Positions 8,186 through 14,726 of a stretch of DNA of 21,648 bases are shown here, one piece after another. Position 1 is the stretch's first letter; each line of letters begins with the position of its first letter. Origin of the DNA: JAQVSV01 sp041667045 (lineage in GTDB: Bacteria > Elusimicrobiota > Elusimicrobia > Elusimicrobiales > Elusimicrobiaceae); contig JBAYFS010000014.1 of NCBI GenBank assembly GCA_041667045.1, positions 1-21,648 on the forward strand, given 5' to 3'. The notes below the pieces were generated by a model, which was not told the DNA's origin, did not search any database, and worked only from the letters and a program-made list of their open reading frames with translations. Made by a program: the position numbers and the translations under genes.

Positions 8186-8216
8186 TTGATACTGATATCT
8201 CATTTTCAATTATCAA
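8186..8216. promoter_or_regulatory. Fur-box-like operator over the transcription start
   Basis: TTGATA (8186-8191) and TATCAA (8211-8216) form the outer arms of a dyad, and the sequence between them is rich in GAT and ATT elements (GATACTGATAT, TTCAATTATC), like the overlapping hexamers of Fur boxes. It begins 4 nt after the -10, covering the transcription start. Binding by the Fur-like product of the first gene would give iron-dependent autorepression. The assignment rests on resemblance and context. Confidence 0.55.
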
Positions 8217-8227
8217 CGGCGGCCCGA

Positions 8228-8695
8228 ATGAACGGAAAACAGAAAGCTATTCACCCCCTTGACCAGGCCAGATACGGCGAGCTTGCCGCCCGGCTTGCCG
8301 CGGCTGGTTACAAAAACACCGGTCCGCGCGCCATACTGCTGCGCTATTTTCTGGCGGGACGCGGACACAAAACCGCGGAAGAAATATATCTGGACCTGCG
8401 CGGGCAGGGCTTGGGGCGGGCCACGGTGTTTCGCAATCTGGCGGTATTCCTGAAAACCGGCATAGCCGAGCCGTGCCAGCTGGCGGGAAAAACCGGCTTC
8501 GAACTGGCGGGCGGGCCGAGCGGGCACCATCACCACATGGTTTGCGTGAAATGCGGAATGATAATAGAATTTTTCAGTCCTGAAATGGAAAAGCTTCAGG
8601 AGTCGGAAGTCCTCAAGCACAATTTCCGCGCCATAACGCACACTTTGGAGATACGCGGCGTCTGCGCCCGCTGCGCGGAAAAGGACGCGCCATGA
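8228..8695 (+). CDS. fur: Fur-family metal-responsive repressor
   Basis: The protein has 155 residues from ATG 8228. Residues about 45-80 form the winged-helix DNA-binding region (KTAEEIYLDLRGQGLGRATVFRNLAVF, where most family members have TVYRNL). The dimerisation domain carries a histidine cluster (H100-H103) followed by C106-x2-C109, and a C-terminal C146-x2-C149, the two CxxC pairs of the structural zinc site. Length is typical. The start was chosen because the promoter places transcription initiation after the upstream TTG codon. Its stop overlaps the feoA start (ATGA), so the regulator is co-transcribed with the ferrous-iron transporter. Fur itself is the likeliest member; PerR or Zur cannot be excluded from sequence, but the feoAB linkage argues for iron. 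Confidence 0.88.
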   Translation: MNGKQKAIHPLDQARYGELAARLAAAGYKNTGPRAILLRYFLAGRGHKTAEEIYLDLRGQGLGRATVFRNLAVFLKTGIAEPCQLAGKTGFELAGGPSGHHHHMVCVKCGMIIEFFSPEMEKLQESEVLKHNFRAITHTLEIRGVCARCAEKDAP

Positions 8696-8931
8696 ACAAA
8701 AAAACCATACCCCTAAGCGGCCTGCACAGCGGAGCGTCTGCCGTTATCCACAGCGTTGAGGGCGAAGGGCACGTGTTCGCGCGCAAACTGACAGTCCTGG
8801 GCATTCTGCCCGGCAAGCCGGTACGGAAAATTTCCGGTTCAGCGGGGGGACCGATAGTGTTCGAAATCGGAGGAATAACCCTTGCGCTGGGCCGCAATAT
8901 CGCCGGAAGGATTCTGGTGATACCGGACTGA
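8692..8931 (+). CDS. feoA: FeoA, SH3-like accessory protein of ferrous iron transport
   Basis: The protein has 79 residues, the usual FeoA size. It shows the SH3-like beta-barrel pattern: IPLSGLHSGASAVIHSVEG, then LTVLGILPGKPVRKIS, then GGPIVFEIGGITLALGRNIAGRILV. FeoA is a small cytoplasmic partner of FeoB, thought to modulate its GTPase/transport activity. The start codon overlaps the fur stop by 4 nt and follows an AAGGA ribosome-binding site (AAAAGGACGCGCC before ATG). The feoB start follows its stop after 2 nt. Translation of the three genes is therefore coupled. Confidence 0.93.
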   Translation: MNKKTIPLSGLHSGASAVIHSVEGEGHVFARKLTVLGILPGKPVRKISGSAGGPIVFEIGGITLALGRNIAGRILVIPD

Positions 8932-8933
8932 TT

Positions 8934-10646
8934 ATGGAAACCATTCTTCTTACGGGAAATCCCAACGTCGGCAAAAGCGCGGTATTCTCAAGAATAACGG
9001 GAACGGACGTTATCTCGTCCAATTATCCCGGCACGACCGTCACTCTGACTAAAGGCTCCGTGAAATTCGCGGGCCGCGCCTTTTCGGTGGTGGACGTGCC
9101 CGGCACTTATTGCCTGGAACCGTCCTGCCGGGCGGAGGAGATTTCCTGTGCGGCGATCAACGACGGGGACGCCGTCCTGTATGTCCACGTGCTAGACTCC
9201 ACCGCGCTGGAGCGCAACCTGTTTTTCGCTTTGGAACTGCTGGAACTGAACAAACCCGTGATTTTCGCGCTTAACAAATATGACATAGCGCGCCGCCACG
9301 GCATAGCCATAAACGCCGGACTGCTCGCCGAAAAACTCGGCGCGCCGGTGGTGCCGTTCGTTGCGGTCACGGGAGAAGGGATAACCGAACTTAAACGCGA
9401 AATAGAAAAAGCCGTTTCCGGCGCGCAGACTGCCGCGCGGGAAAAAATTCCCGACGGCGAAAAATGGAACAGGATAGGCGAAATAAGCCGCGCCGCGCAA
9501 ACCATACGCCACAAACATCCGTCAGCGTGGGAAGAACTGGAGGAGTTATCCATCCGCCCGGCGACAGGCCTGCCGCTGGCAGGACTGGTGCTGCTACTTG
9601 GTTTCGCGGGCGTGCGGTTCTGCGCCGAAGGACTTATAAACTTCGCTTTGGATCCGCTGTACGCAAAGTTCTATCTGCCCGCCGTAACAGGCGCGCTTTC
9701 TTTCCTGCCGGACGGAACGATAAGAACCGTTCTGCTCGGCGCGCAAAGTTCCGATTTCGGACTGCTGACGCAGGCCGTGCATATCGCGCTTATCGAAGTG
9801 TTCTCCTATGTACTGGCGTTTTACTGTTTTCTCAGTCTTTTGGAAGACACCGGTTATCTCGCCCGCGTAGCCGTTCTGCTGGACAGGGTCATGCATAAGG
9901 TGGGCCTGCACGGGATAGGGAGCATCCCGGTTATCATGGGCATGGGCTGCAAGATCCCTGGCATTCTGGCGGCGCGCGTGCTGGAAACAAGGCGCGAACG
10001 GCTCATCGCGCTTGCGCTCACCCTGCTGCTTACGCCCTGCATTTCGCAAAGCGCGCTTATCGTGGGCGCGCTGGGCAAAATGGGAATGCGCTATGTGCTG
10101 ACCGTATTCGCCGTGCTTGCCGCATTCGGGCTGGTTGCGGCGGCGGCGCTGGCTAAAATGACGAAAGGCAACGCGGCGGAAATATTCCTTGAAATTCCGC
10201 CGTACCGGTGGCCTGTCTGGATCATGTTTTTCTCTAAACTCCGGCTCAGGGTCAAGGAATACGTGGCCGAAGCCGTGCCCATGATAATGGCGGGCATACT
10301 CATTATCAGCGTGGCCGAAGCGACGGGCATTGTGGCAGTAGCAGTAAAACTGTTCGCCTGGCCCGTAACGCACATTCTGGGCCTGCCGGCGGAAACCGTG
10401 CCGGTGATCGCGCTGGGATTCATGAGGAAGGATATAGCCGTCGCGCTTTTGCTGCCGTTCAACCTTTCCGGCGGACAGCTGGTGATAGCGTCGGTTTTCC
10501 TGTCCATGTACATGCCGTGCGCGGCAACCCTGCTTATCATGCTGCGCGAAGCGGGCGCGCGCGACACGGCGCTGATAGTTGTTTTAAACCTGACCGCCGC
10601 CGTGACGGCGGGCGCGCTGCTGAATATTTTTTACACTTTGCTTTAA
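8934..10646 (+). CDS. feoB: FeoB-type ferrous iron transporter, short divergent form
   Basis: The protein has 570 residues, against about 770 for E. coli FeoB. The N-terminal G domain is intact: G1 GNPNVGKS (8-15), G2 region SNYPGTTVT, G3 DVPG (54-57), G4 NKYD (114-117), G5-like VTGEG (145-149). The helical linker to the membrane domain is short (about 65 residues). The membrane part has both Gate regions: LLEDTGYLARVAVLLDRVMHKVG with GMGCKIPGILAAR and LLTPCISQSALIVG, then FMRKDIAVALL and MYMPCAATL. The gate cysteines are kept, but the familiar CSARLPVY-like sequence is CISQSALIV and the second gate has MRKD where I expect AKE. Ferrous iron import across the inner membrane driven by GTP is the family function; the divergent gates leave room for another divalent metal. 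Confidence 0.92.
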   Translation: METILLTGNPNVGKSAVFSRITGTDVISSNYPGTTVTLTKGSVKFAGRAFSVVDVPGTYCLEPSCRAEEISCAAINDGDAVLYVHVLDSTALERNLFFALELLELNKPVIFALNKYDIARRHGIAINAGLLAEKLGAPVVPFVAVTGEGITELKREIEKAVSGAQTAAREKIPDGEKWNRIGEISRAAQTIRHKHPSAWEELEELSIRPATGLPLAGLVLLLGFAGVRFCAEGLINFALDPLYAKFYLPAVTGALSFLPDGTIRTVLLGAQSSDFGLLTQAVHIALIEVFSYVLAFYCFLSLLEDTGYLARVAVLLDRVMHKVGLHGIGSIPVIMGMGCKIPGILAARVLETRRERLIALALTLLLTPCISQSALIVGALGKMGMRYVLTVFAVLAAFGLVAAAALAKMTKGNAAEIFLEIPPYRWPVWIMFFSKLRLRVKEYVAEAVPMIMAGILIISVAEATGIVAVAVKLFAWPVTHILGLPAETVPVIALGFMRKDIAVALLLPFNLSGGQLVIASVFLSMYMPCAATLLIMLREAGARDTALIVVLNLTAAVTAGALLNIFYTLL

Positions 10647-10647
10647 A

Positions 10648-12045
10648 ATGAATATCATGATACCTATGCGGACATTACTCGCTTTTCTTTTATTTGCGCC
10701 TTCGGCCTTCGGGGCCCAGGCCGGCGACATAACGGAGCGCGGCAGCGTTTTCACGCACCGGGCTTTCTGTTCTGCCGACGGCAAAATATGCAGGACCATG
10801 ACGGTGCGCGTACCGGACGGTTACGGCAAGGCCAATACCCGCTATCCTGCGGTTTACCTTCTTAACGGCGAACCGGACCCGGCGGTTTTTGAAAGCACCG
10901 CTATTGTGGTTTCCTTCGGCAATTCCGGCCCGGCGGATAAAAGTTTCGCGGATTTTTTATGCCGGGAAACCGTCCCGTATATCGAAAACAACTACAGCGC
11001 CGCGCCTTCGCAGGAGGGCGGAATCCTGCTGGCGGCGGGCAAAGCCGGCTCCGCGGCTCTTTATCTGCTGAGAACTTACGACACCTTCACCAAAGCCGCC
11101 CTGTTTTCTCCCGCCCTTACGGACGACGACATCGCGCAGCTGCGCGATTACGGGCTGGGCCAAAAACCCGTAAAACTCTGGCTGGACGCAAGCCTGCTTG
11201 AAAGCGGAACCGACACCGGCGCGCTTGTCCCCCGTAACGTGGAAAATCTTGTAAAACTTGCGGAAACGCTCCGGTTTAAGGACCTGTCCTTCCCGGACAA
11301 CTTTGCCACTTACATAGAAAAAGACGATATCCGGATAACCAAACGCCTGCGCTACGCCATGGCCTATCTGGGCGCGGAAAAACCCGCCCCTCTGTCCGCC
11401 AAAGGCTGGACTTCCTGGAACACGGCGGGCCAGAACCGTATTCCGCAAAAACTGTTTTTTGCCGGACGGATGAAATTTCCCCAAAACTTCGAGGCGGACT
11501 GCTTCCCTGAAACGGTGAAAAGCTCGCCGCCATATTTCGGCTTCGACGGCGGTTTTATCGCCCTTCGCAGCGGCGCGGAAACCGGGCCGGTGAAGTTGAC
11601 CGCCTCCTGCGGCACGACGCCTTTTGAAGCCGCGGTCTCGGTAAAAAAATCCCAGCCCGCTAATTATCCCGTAAAATTCATACTGCAAGCCGGGCGGAAA
11701 CCGCCGGATTCAAAAATTTATGTCAGCACGTTTTCCGCCGAAACGGGCGTCTGGCAGATGCGGGCCTACCCGCTTGAAGCCGACAAAAAAACCGGGAAAT
11801 ATTCATGTTCCTGCCTTCTGCCCGCCGGCACGGCGCTGAATTTTAAATTCAGCCTTGGCACTGCGAGCAGTTTTGAAAAAACTTCCGCAGGGCTGGACGT
11901 TCCCTTTAAAGCCGCGCGGATAACAGGGAAAACGACACTCTCCTATAAAGTGGATACCTGGTTCGCCCCGAAACCGGCCCGAGCGCAGCGCGGCGTGCCG
12001 CTTGCGGATGTTATCTACACAAAACCTGATGCCGGAAAAAAGTAA
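10648..12045 (+). CDS. Secreted esterase-fold protein lacking the nucleophile serine, with a C-terminal beta-sandwich
   Basis: The protein has 465 residues. A signal peptide (MRTLLAFLLFAPSAFGA) starts at the third in-frame ATG (10666), so 10666 may be the true start. Residues about 30-250 resemble the putative-esterase family (PF00756; esterase D, Fes/IroE enterobactin esterases): TMTVRVPDGYG, RYPAVYLLNGEPDP, FLCRETVPYIENNY, ALFSPALTDDD. Where the family has the nucleophile elbow GxSMGG, this protein reads LAAGKAGSAALY, with G131 in the serine position, so hydrolase activity is doubtful. Residues about 340-440 look like a starch-binding/CBM20- or CBM48-type beta-sandwich (PVKFILQAG...KIYVSTF...GVWQMRAYPL). 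It begins 1 nt after feoB, so it belongs to the iron operon. A binding rather than catalytic role in iron acquisition is inference. Confidence 0.8.
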   Translation: MNIMIPMRTLLAFLLFAPSAFGAQAGDITERGSVFTHRAFCSADGKICRTMTVRVPDGYGKANTRYPAVYLLNGEPDPAVFESTAIVVSFGNSGPADKSFADFLCRETVPYIENNYSAAPSQEGGILLAAGKAGSAALYLLRTYDTFTKAALFSPALTDDDIAQLRDYGLGQKPVKLWLDASLLESGTDTGALVPRNVENLVKLAETLRFKDLSFPDNFATYIEKDDIRITKRLRYAMAYLGAEKPAPLSAKGWTSWNTAGQNRIPQKLFFAGRMKFPQNFEADCFPETVKSSPPYFGFDGGFIALRSGAETGPVKLTASCGTTPFEAAVSVKKSQPANYPVKFILQAGRKPPDSKIYVSTFSAETGVWQMRAYPLEADKKTGKYSCSCLLPAGTALNFKFSLGTASSFEKTSAGLDVPFKAARITGKTTLSYKVDTWFAPKPARAQRGVPLADVIYTKPDAGKK

Positions 12046-12466
12046 AAACCTCCCCGGCAGGAAAGGACTGGCCTTCCCGCTGTTTTTAGGACTGCTGCTG
12101 GGGGCGGGCTTCGTCTGCGGCAGTCCGGCGAATTATATCATCCTGCTAAACATCGGCTTATACCTGCTTGCGCTGGGCGCGGTCGTCTGGTCAAGAACAC
12201 GCATTTTTTCCGTCTCCCTGCTCCTTCTCGGCGGCGGAATTTATCTGTCCGCGCTGGCGGTCACCGGCGACGTTTCCGCCTTTGTTTTCCCGGCGCTTCT
12301 CCTGCTGCTGGCGGCGATATCCGCGCGCGGGCTTGAAAGCGAAAAATATCCCGCCAAATTCAGGGAATTTTCCAGACGCTGGAATTTCGCGTCATTCGTC
12401 GACCATCTGCTTTTCCGGGATATCGCGAACCTGCGCGCGGCGGGCCCGAAAACGGGAAACGGTTGA
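12029..12466 (+). CDS. Small membrane protein, unknown function
   Basis: The protein has 145 residues from ATG 12029; ATG 12008 would add seven. It overlaps the end of the preceding gene by 17 nt, so it is probably the last gene of the fur-feo operon. Four hydrophobic segments are visible at about 14-32, 34-52, 58-78 and 81-100. A charged C-terminal tail of about 45 residues (GLESEKYPAKFREFSRRWNF and onward) should lie in the cytoplasm. I recognise no family. The coupling suggests a function with the esterase-like protein or FeoB. The candidate replication origin starts directly after its stop codon. Confidence 0.75.
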   Translation: MPEKSKNLPGRKGLAFPLFLGLLLGAGFVCGSPANYIILLNIGLYLLALGAVVWSRTRIFSVSLLLLGGGIYLSALAVTGDVSAFVFPALLLLLAAISARGLESEKYPAKFREFSRRWNFASFVDHLLFRDIANLRAAGPKTGNG

Positions 12467-12485
12467 GAGTTATCAACAGTTCCCG
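12453..12485. repeat. Imperfect hairpin at the end of the iron operon, including the first DnaA box
   Basis: CGGGAA (12453-12458) pairs with TTCCCG (12480-12485), and GTTGA (12462-12466) with TCAAC (12473-12477), leaving a small internal bulge and a 6-nt loop. The stop codon of the membrane protein lies in the left arm and the first TTATCAACA box in the loop and right arm. No T-run follows directly, so it is not a standard terminator; it could act as one weakly or be an origin element. Confidence 0.4.
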
Positions 12486-12495
12486 CTCAAACGTG

Positions 12496-12540
12496 CAAAT
12501 TTTTCCCGGATTGTAAACCGGATTTTTAAAAATTTACACG
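12496..12540. other. Possible DNA unwinding element in the candidate origin
   Basis: This AT-rich stretch includes AAATTTTT and GATTTTTAAAAATTT. It carries a direct repeat CCGGATT (12506-12512 and 12518-12524) and an inverted pair TGTAAA/TTTACA (12512-12517, 12533-12538). It is the most AT-rich segment among the DnaA boxes. The assignment depends on the region being an origin. Confidence 0.35.
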
Positions 12541-12797
12541 GTAAAGGTCAGTTTATCCACAGGCATGGCGGAAAACGCAAAAAATGAAGGAAATTTGACT
12601 TTTTCCGGACGCGCGCCAAATTCCTCGTCGAGAACCTCTCTAGGAAAACCCCGGTTTGTTTCCGCGAAAAAAGGCCGGTTTTAAAGTTATCAACAGAGAG
12701 GGGCTAGTTATCAACAGGTGTTGAAAAAAACGAATATCCCGAAACCTCCGCTCTGAAAAATGGCCTAAAAAGTTATCAACAGTCTTTCAACAGAGTG

Positions 12798-12826
12798 TGG
12801 AAAACTCCGTCAACAGTTGTTATAAT
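12798..12826 (+). promoter_or_regulatory. Promoter of the Pal-like gene, overlapping a DnaA box
   Basis: TGGAAA (12798-12803) and TATAAT (12821-12826) are spaced by 17 nt; TG at 12818-12819 gives an extended -10. The ATG follows after 7 nt, so the message would be leaderless. The minus-strand DnaA-box variant at 12796-12804 covers the -35, so DnaA binding could affect this gene. Confidence 0.6.
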
Positions 12827-12833
12827 CTAAATT

Positions 12834-13334
12834 ATGAAAATCGCAAGACTGTTTTTAATGTTTACATTGTCTCCGCTTATTTTCGCGTCCGCGGCCTGCA
12901 CGCATACGCCGCTGGCGCAGCGGGAAGAACTGCGGCGCGCAAATCTGGAACTCCAGAACGTGCGCGACATGGTGCGCTCGCGCCAGATCCCGCCGGTGGA
13001 GTTCGAATTTGATTCCGCGGTGCTGCTGCCGGAATCCTACAAAAGCCTCGACAAGATAGGGGAAATTCTCATAAAACACCCAACCCTTAAGCTTATAGTG
13101 GAAGGGCATTGCGACGACATCGGCTCCGACGAATATAACGACTGGCTTTCGCTTGAGCGGGCGAAGGCGGTAAAGTCGTATCTTGTGGAGCTGGGCGTCT
13201 ATCCGGACTACGTTAAAGTCTACGGCTACGGCAAACGCCGGCCCATAGTCTACGGCGAATCCGATCAGGCGCGCGCTCTCAACAGGAGAGTGGAATTCAT
13301 CCTTTCCACAAGGAACTGGGAAACCGTTTTTTAG
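12834..13334 (+). CDS. Pal-like OmpA-domain lipoprotein
   Basis: The protein has 166 residues. A signal peptide (MKIARLFLMFTLSPLIFASAA) precedes C22, the likely lipid attachment site, although the lipobox SAAC is weak. Residues about 50-165 are an OmpA C-terminal, peptidoglycan-binding domain: VEFEFDSAVLLPESYKSL, then VEGHCDDIGSDEYNDWLSLERA, then VYGYGKRRPI and ALNRRVEF. The diaminopimelate-contacting aspartate and arginine positions of the family appear present (GSDEYNDWLSLERA, NRRVEF). The size matches Pal, which tethers the outer membrane to peptidoglycan through the Tol system, but no tol genes are nearby. ATG 12834 lies 7 nt after TATAAT with no ribosome-binding site. The gene directly abuts the DnaA-box cluster. 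Confidence 0.88.
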   Translation: MKIARLFLMFTLSPLIFASAACTHTPLAQREELRRANLELQNVRDMVRSRQIPPVEFEFDSAVLLPESYKSLDKIGEILIKHPTLKLIVEGHCDDIGSDEYNDWLSLERAKAVKSYLVELGVYPDYVKVYGYGKRRPIVYGESDQARALNRRVEFILSTRNWETVF

Positions 13335-13415
13335 GGTTGTTGACCGGAGGTCTTGAAAAAGTTTTCGTTTTATGTAATTTTAAGGATAGTGTTTTACTGC
13401 GCCGTTATTTACTTC

Positions 13416-13421
13416 AAGGAG
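13416..13421 (+). promoter_or_regulatory. Ribosome-binding site that fixes the aminotransferase start
   Basis: AAGGAG lies 5 nt before ATG 13427. The frame stays open upstream to 13337, but only this site gives a start matching the family N-terminus (MIDLVKNLAAINRRTKGS). Confidence 0.85.
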
Positions 13422-13426
13422 AACGT

Positions 13427-14632
13427 ATGATAGATTTGGTCAAGAATCTCGCTGCCATCAACCGCCGGACTAAAGGTTCCGTTATCCGCGAACTTTTGAA
13501 ACTCACCAACAAACCGGAAATGATCTCTTTCGCGGGAGGCCTGCCGGACCCGGAAGCTTTTCCCACAAAGGAAATAGCGGAAGTCGCCCAGTATGTCCTG
13601 CAAAATAACGCCCGCGCGGCCCTGCAGTACGGCCCCACGGAAGGCCTGTCCGAGCTCAAGGACGAAATCGTCAAAATGCTCAAAGAGGACGAAGGCATCG
13701 AAGCCAAACACGAAAACATTCTCATCACCACCGCAAGCCAGCAGGCTTTGGACATTGTGGGACGGGCGTTCATAGACCCGTCGGACCCCATTTTAGTCGG
13801 CATCCCCACCTATCTGGCCGGTCTGCAGGTGTTTAAAGCCTACGGCGCGGAAGCCATCGGCGTCGGCTCCGACGAGGAAGGCATTGACACCAAAAAGCTG
13901 GAGGAAAAACTCAAACTCCTTAAAGGGGAGGAATTGCATTACAAGTTCATTTACCTAGTGCCCGATTTCCAGAACCCCACGGGAACCACTATTTCCGAAC
14001 AACGCCGCAAGGAGATCATCCGCCTTTCGCGCGAATACGACGTGGCCATTATCGAGGATTCGCCCTACCGCCACATCCGCTTTGAAGGCAAAGCGCCCTC
14101 CATGCTTTACAAGCTAGACGACACCAACAACGTCATCAGCCTTTTCACCTTCTCCAAAACCATGGCGCCCGGGCTGCGCATAGGGTTCATTCTGGGGCAT
14201 GAAAAATTCATCCGCCGGTTCACCATACTAAAACAGAGCCTGGACCTCTGCTCGCCCTCGTTCTCCCAGCTGATTATCGCCGAATTCATGAAGCGCGGCT
14301 ACCTCAAGCCGCACGTAGCGGCGGTCAAGGTGAATTACAAAGCGAAAAAAGATCTGATGCTCAAAACACTCGCCGAAACCATGCCCGCCGGCGTGACGTG
14401 GACCAAGCCGGAAGGCGGCCTTTTCCTGTGGCTGAGCATGCCTGCGCACATGGACGCGCAGGAACTGTTCCAGAAAGCGATTGATAAAAAGGTGGCCTAT
14501 GTCATAGGCTCCGCTTTCCATTGCGACAATTCGGGCAAAAACACCATGCGCCTCAACTTCTCCTACGCCACGCACGAGCAGATCGTGACGGGCATCACCA
14601 GGCTGGCGCAGGTGATAAGAGAAAATATGTAA
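13427..14632 (+). CDS. PLP-dependent aminotransferase, class I/II (LysN / MocR-like group)
   Basis: The protein has 401 residues from ATG 13427. It has the fold-type I layout: SFAGGLPDPEAFP near the N-terminus, LQYGPTEGLSELKDEI, ITTASQQALDIVGR, IPTYLAG, LVPDFQNPTGTT (with N183), EDSPYRHIRFEG, and the Schiff-base lysine K244 in FTFSKTMAPGLRIGF. A C-terminal MRLNFSY supplies the carboxylate-binding arginine. The pattern fits the subgroup containing 2-aminoadipate aminotransferase (LysN), kynurenine aminotransferase and valine/aromatic aminotransferases, without the GntR domain of MocR regulators. The amino-donor specificity cannot be set from sequence. It lies 92 nt after the Pal-like gene and is closed by a strong terminator, so it may be transcribed alone. 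Confidence 0.9.
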   Translation: MIDLVKNLAAINRRTKGSVIRELLKLTNKPEMISFAGGLPDPEAFPTKEIAEVAQYVLQNNARAALQYGPTEGLSELKDEIVKMLKEDEGIEAKHENILITTASQQALDIVGRAFIDPSDPILVGIPTYLAGLQVFKAYGAEAIGVGSDEEGIDTKKLEEKLKLLKGEELHYKFIYLVPDFQNPTGTTISEQRRKEIIRLSREYDVAIIEDSPYRHIRFEGKAPSMLYKLDDTNNVISLFTFSKTMAPGLRIGFILGHEKFIRRFTILKQSLDLCSPSFSQLIIAEFMKRGYLKPHVAAVKVNYKAKKDLMLKTLAETMPAGVTWTKPEGGLFLWLSMPAHMDAQELFQKAIDKKVAYVIGSAFHCDNSGKNTMRLNFSYATHEQIVTGITRLAQVIRENM

Positions 14633-14650
14633 AAAGACGGTTTCTCCGGG

Positions 14651-14683
14651 AAAAAAGAGCGGCCCCCGTCGGGCCGCTTTTTT
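14651..14683. terminator. Strong intrinsic terminator after the aminotransferase gene
   Basis: GCGGCCC (14659-14665) pairs perfectly with GGGCCGC (14671-14677) around a CCGTC loop; A6 precedes at 14651-14656 and T6 follows at 14678-14683. It ends 19 nt after the aminotransferase stop on its far side and isolates it from cysK. Confidence 0.93.
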
Positions 14684-14691
14684 CCCGCCTA

Positions 14692-14720
14692 TTGAACGCG
14701 TACTCAATTTAATTTATTAT
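14692..14720 (+). promoter_or_regulatory. Promoter of cysK-cysE
   Basis: TTGAAC (14692-14697) and TATTAT (14715-14720) are separated by 17 nt. The cysK ATG follows after 6 nt without a ribosome-binding site, so the mRNA is probably leaderless. No riboswitch or S-box/T-box leader can fit. Confidence 0.75.
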
Positions 14721-14726
14721 TTCCTT

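Larger units (their letters stand above)
12467..12833. other. oriC: Candidate chromosomal replication origin (oriC) with a DnaA-box cluster
   Basis: This 367-bp stretch without genes holds five exact DnaA boxes, all on the plus strand: TTATCAACA at 12470-12478, 12687-12695, 12708-12716 and 12773-12781, and TTATCCACA at 12553-12561. Two variants lie on the minus strand: TTTTCAACA (12727-12719) and TTTTCCACA (12804-12796). The 12687-12716 pair is spaced 21 bp start to start, two helical turns. An AT-rich stretch (12496-12540) between the first two boxes could be the unwinding element. Such density of 9-mers is typical of bacterial oriC. No dnaA, dnaN, gidA or rpmH is in the window, and the plus strand to the right is not G-rich in the lines I sampled, so a DnaA-regulated or DnaA-titrating locus is the alternative. 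Confidence 0.68.

Noticed and set aside
8210..8218. TTATCAACG in the fur leader as a DnaA box
   Set aside because: One mismatch and isolated; it is better explained as the right arm of the Fur-box-like dyad.
13337..13426. Upstream extension of the aminotransferase by 30 residues
   Set aside because: AAGGAG stands 5 nt before ATG 13427 and the extension does not resemble the family N-terminus.
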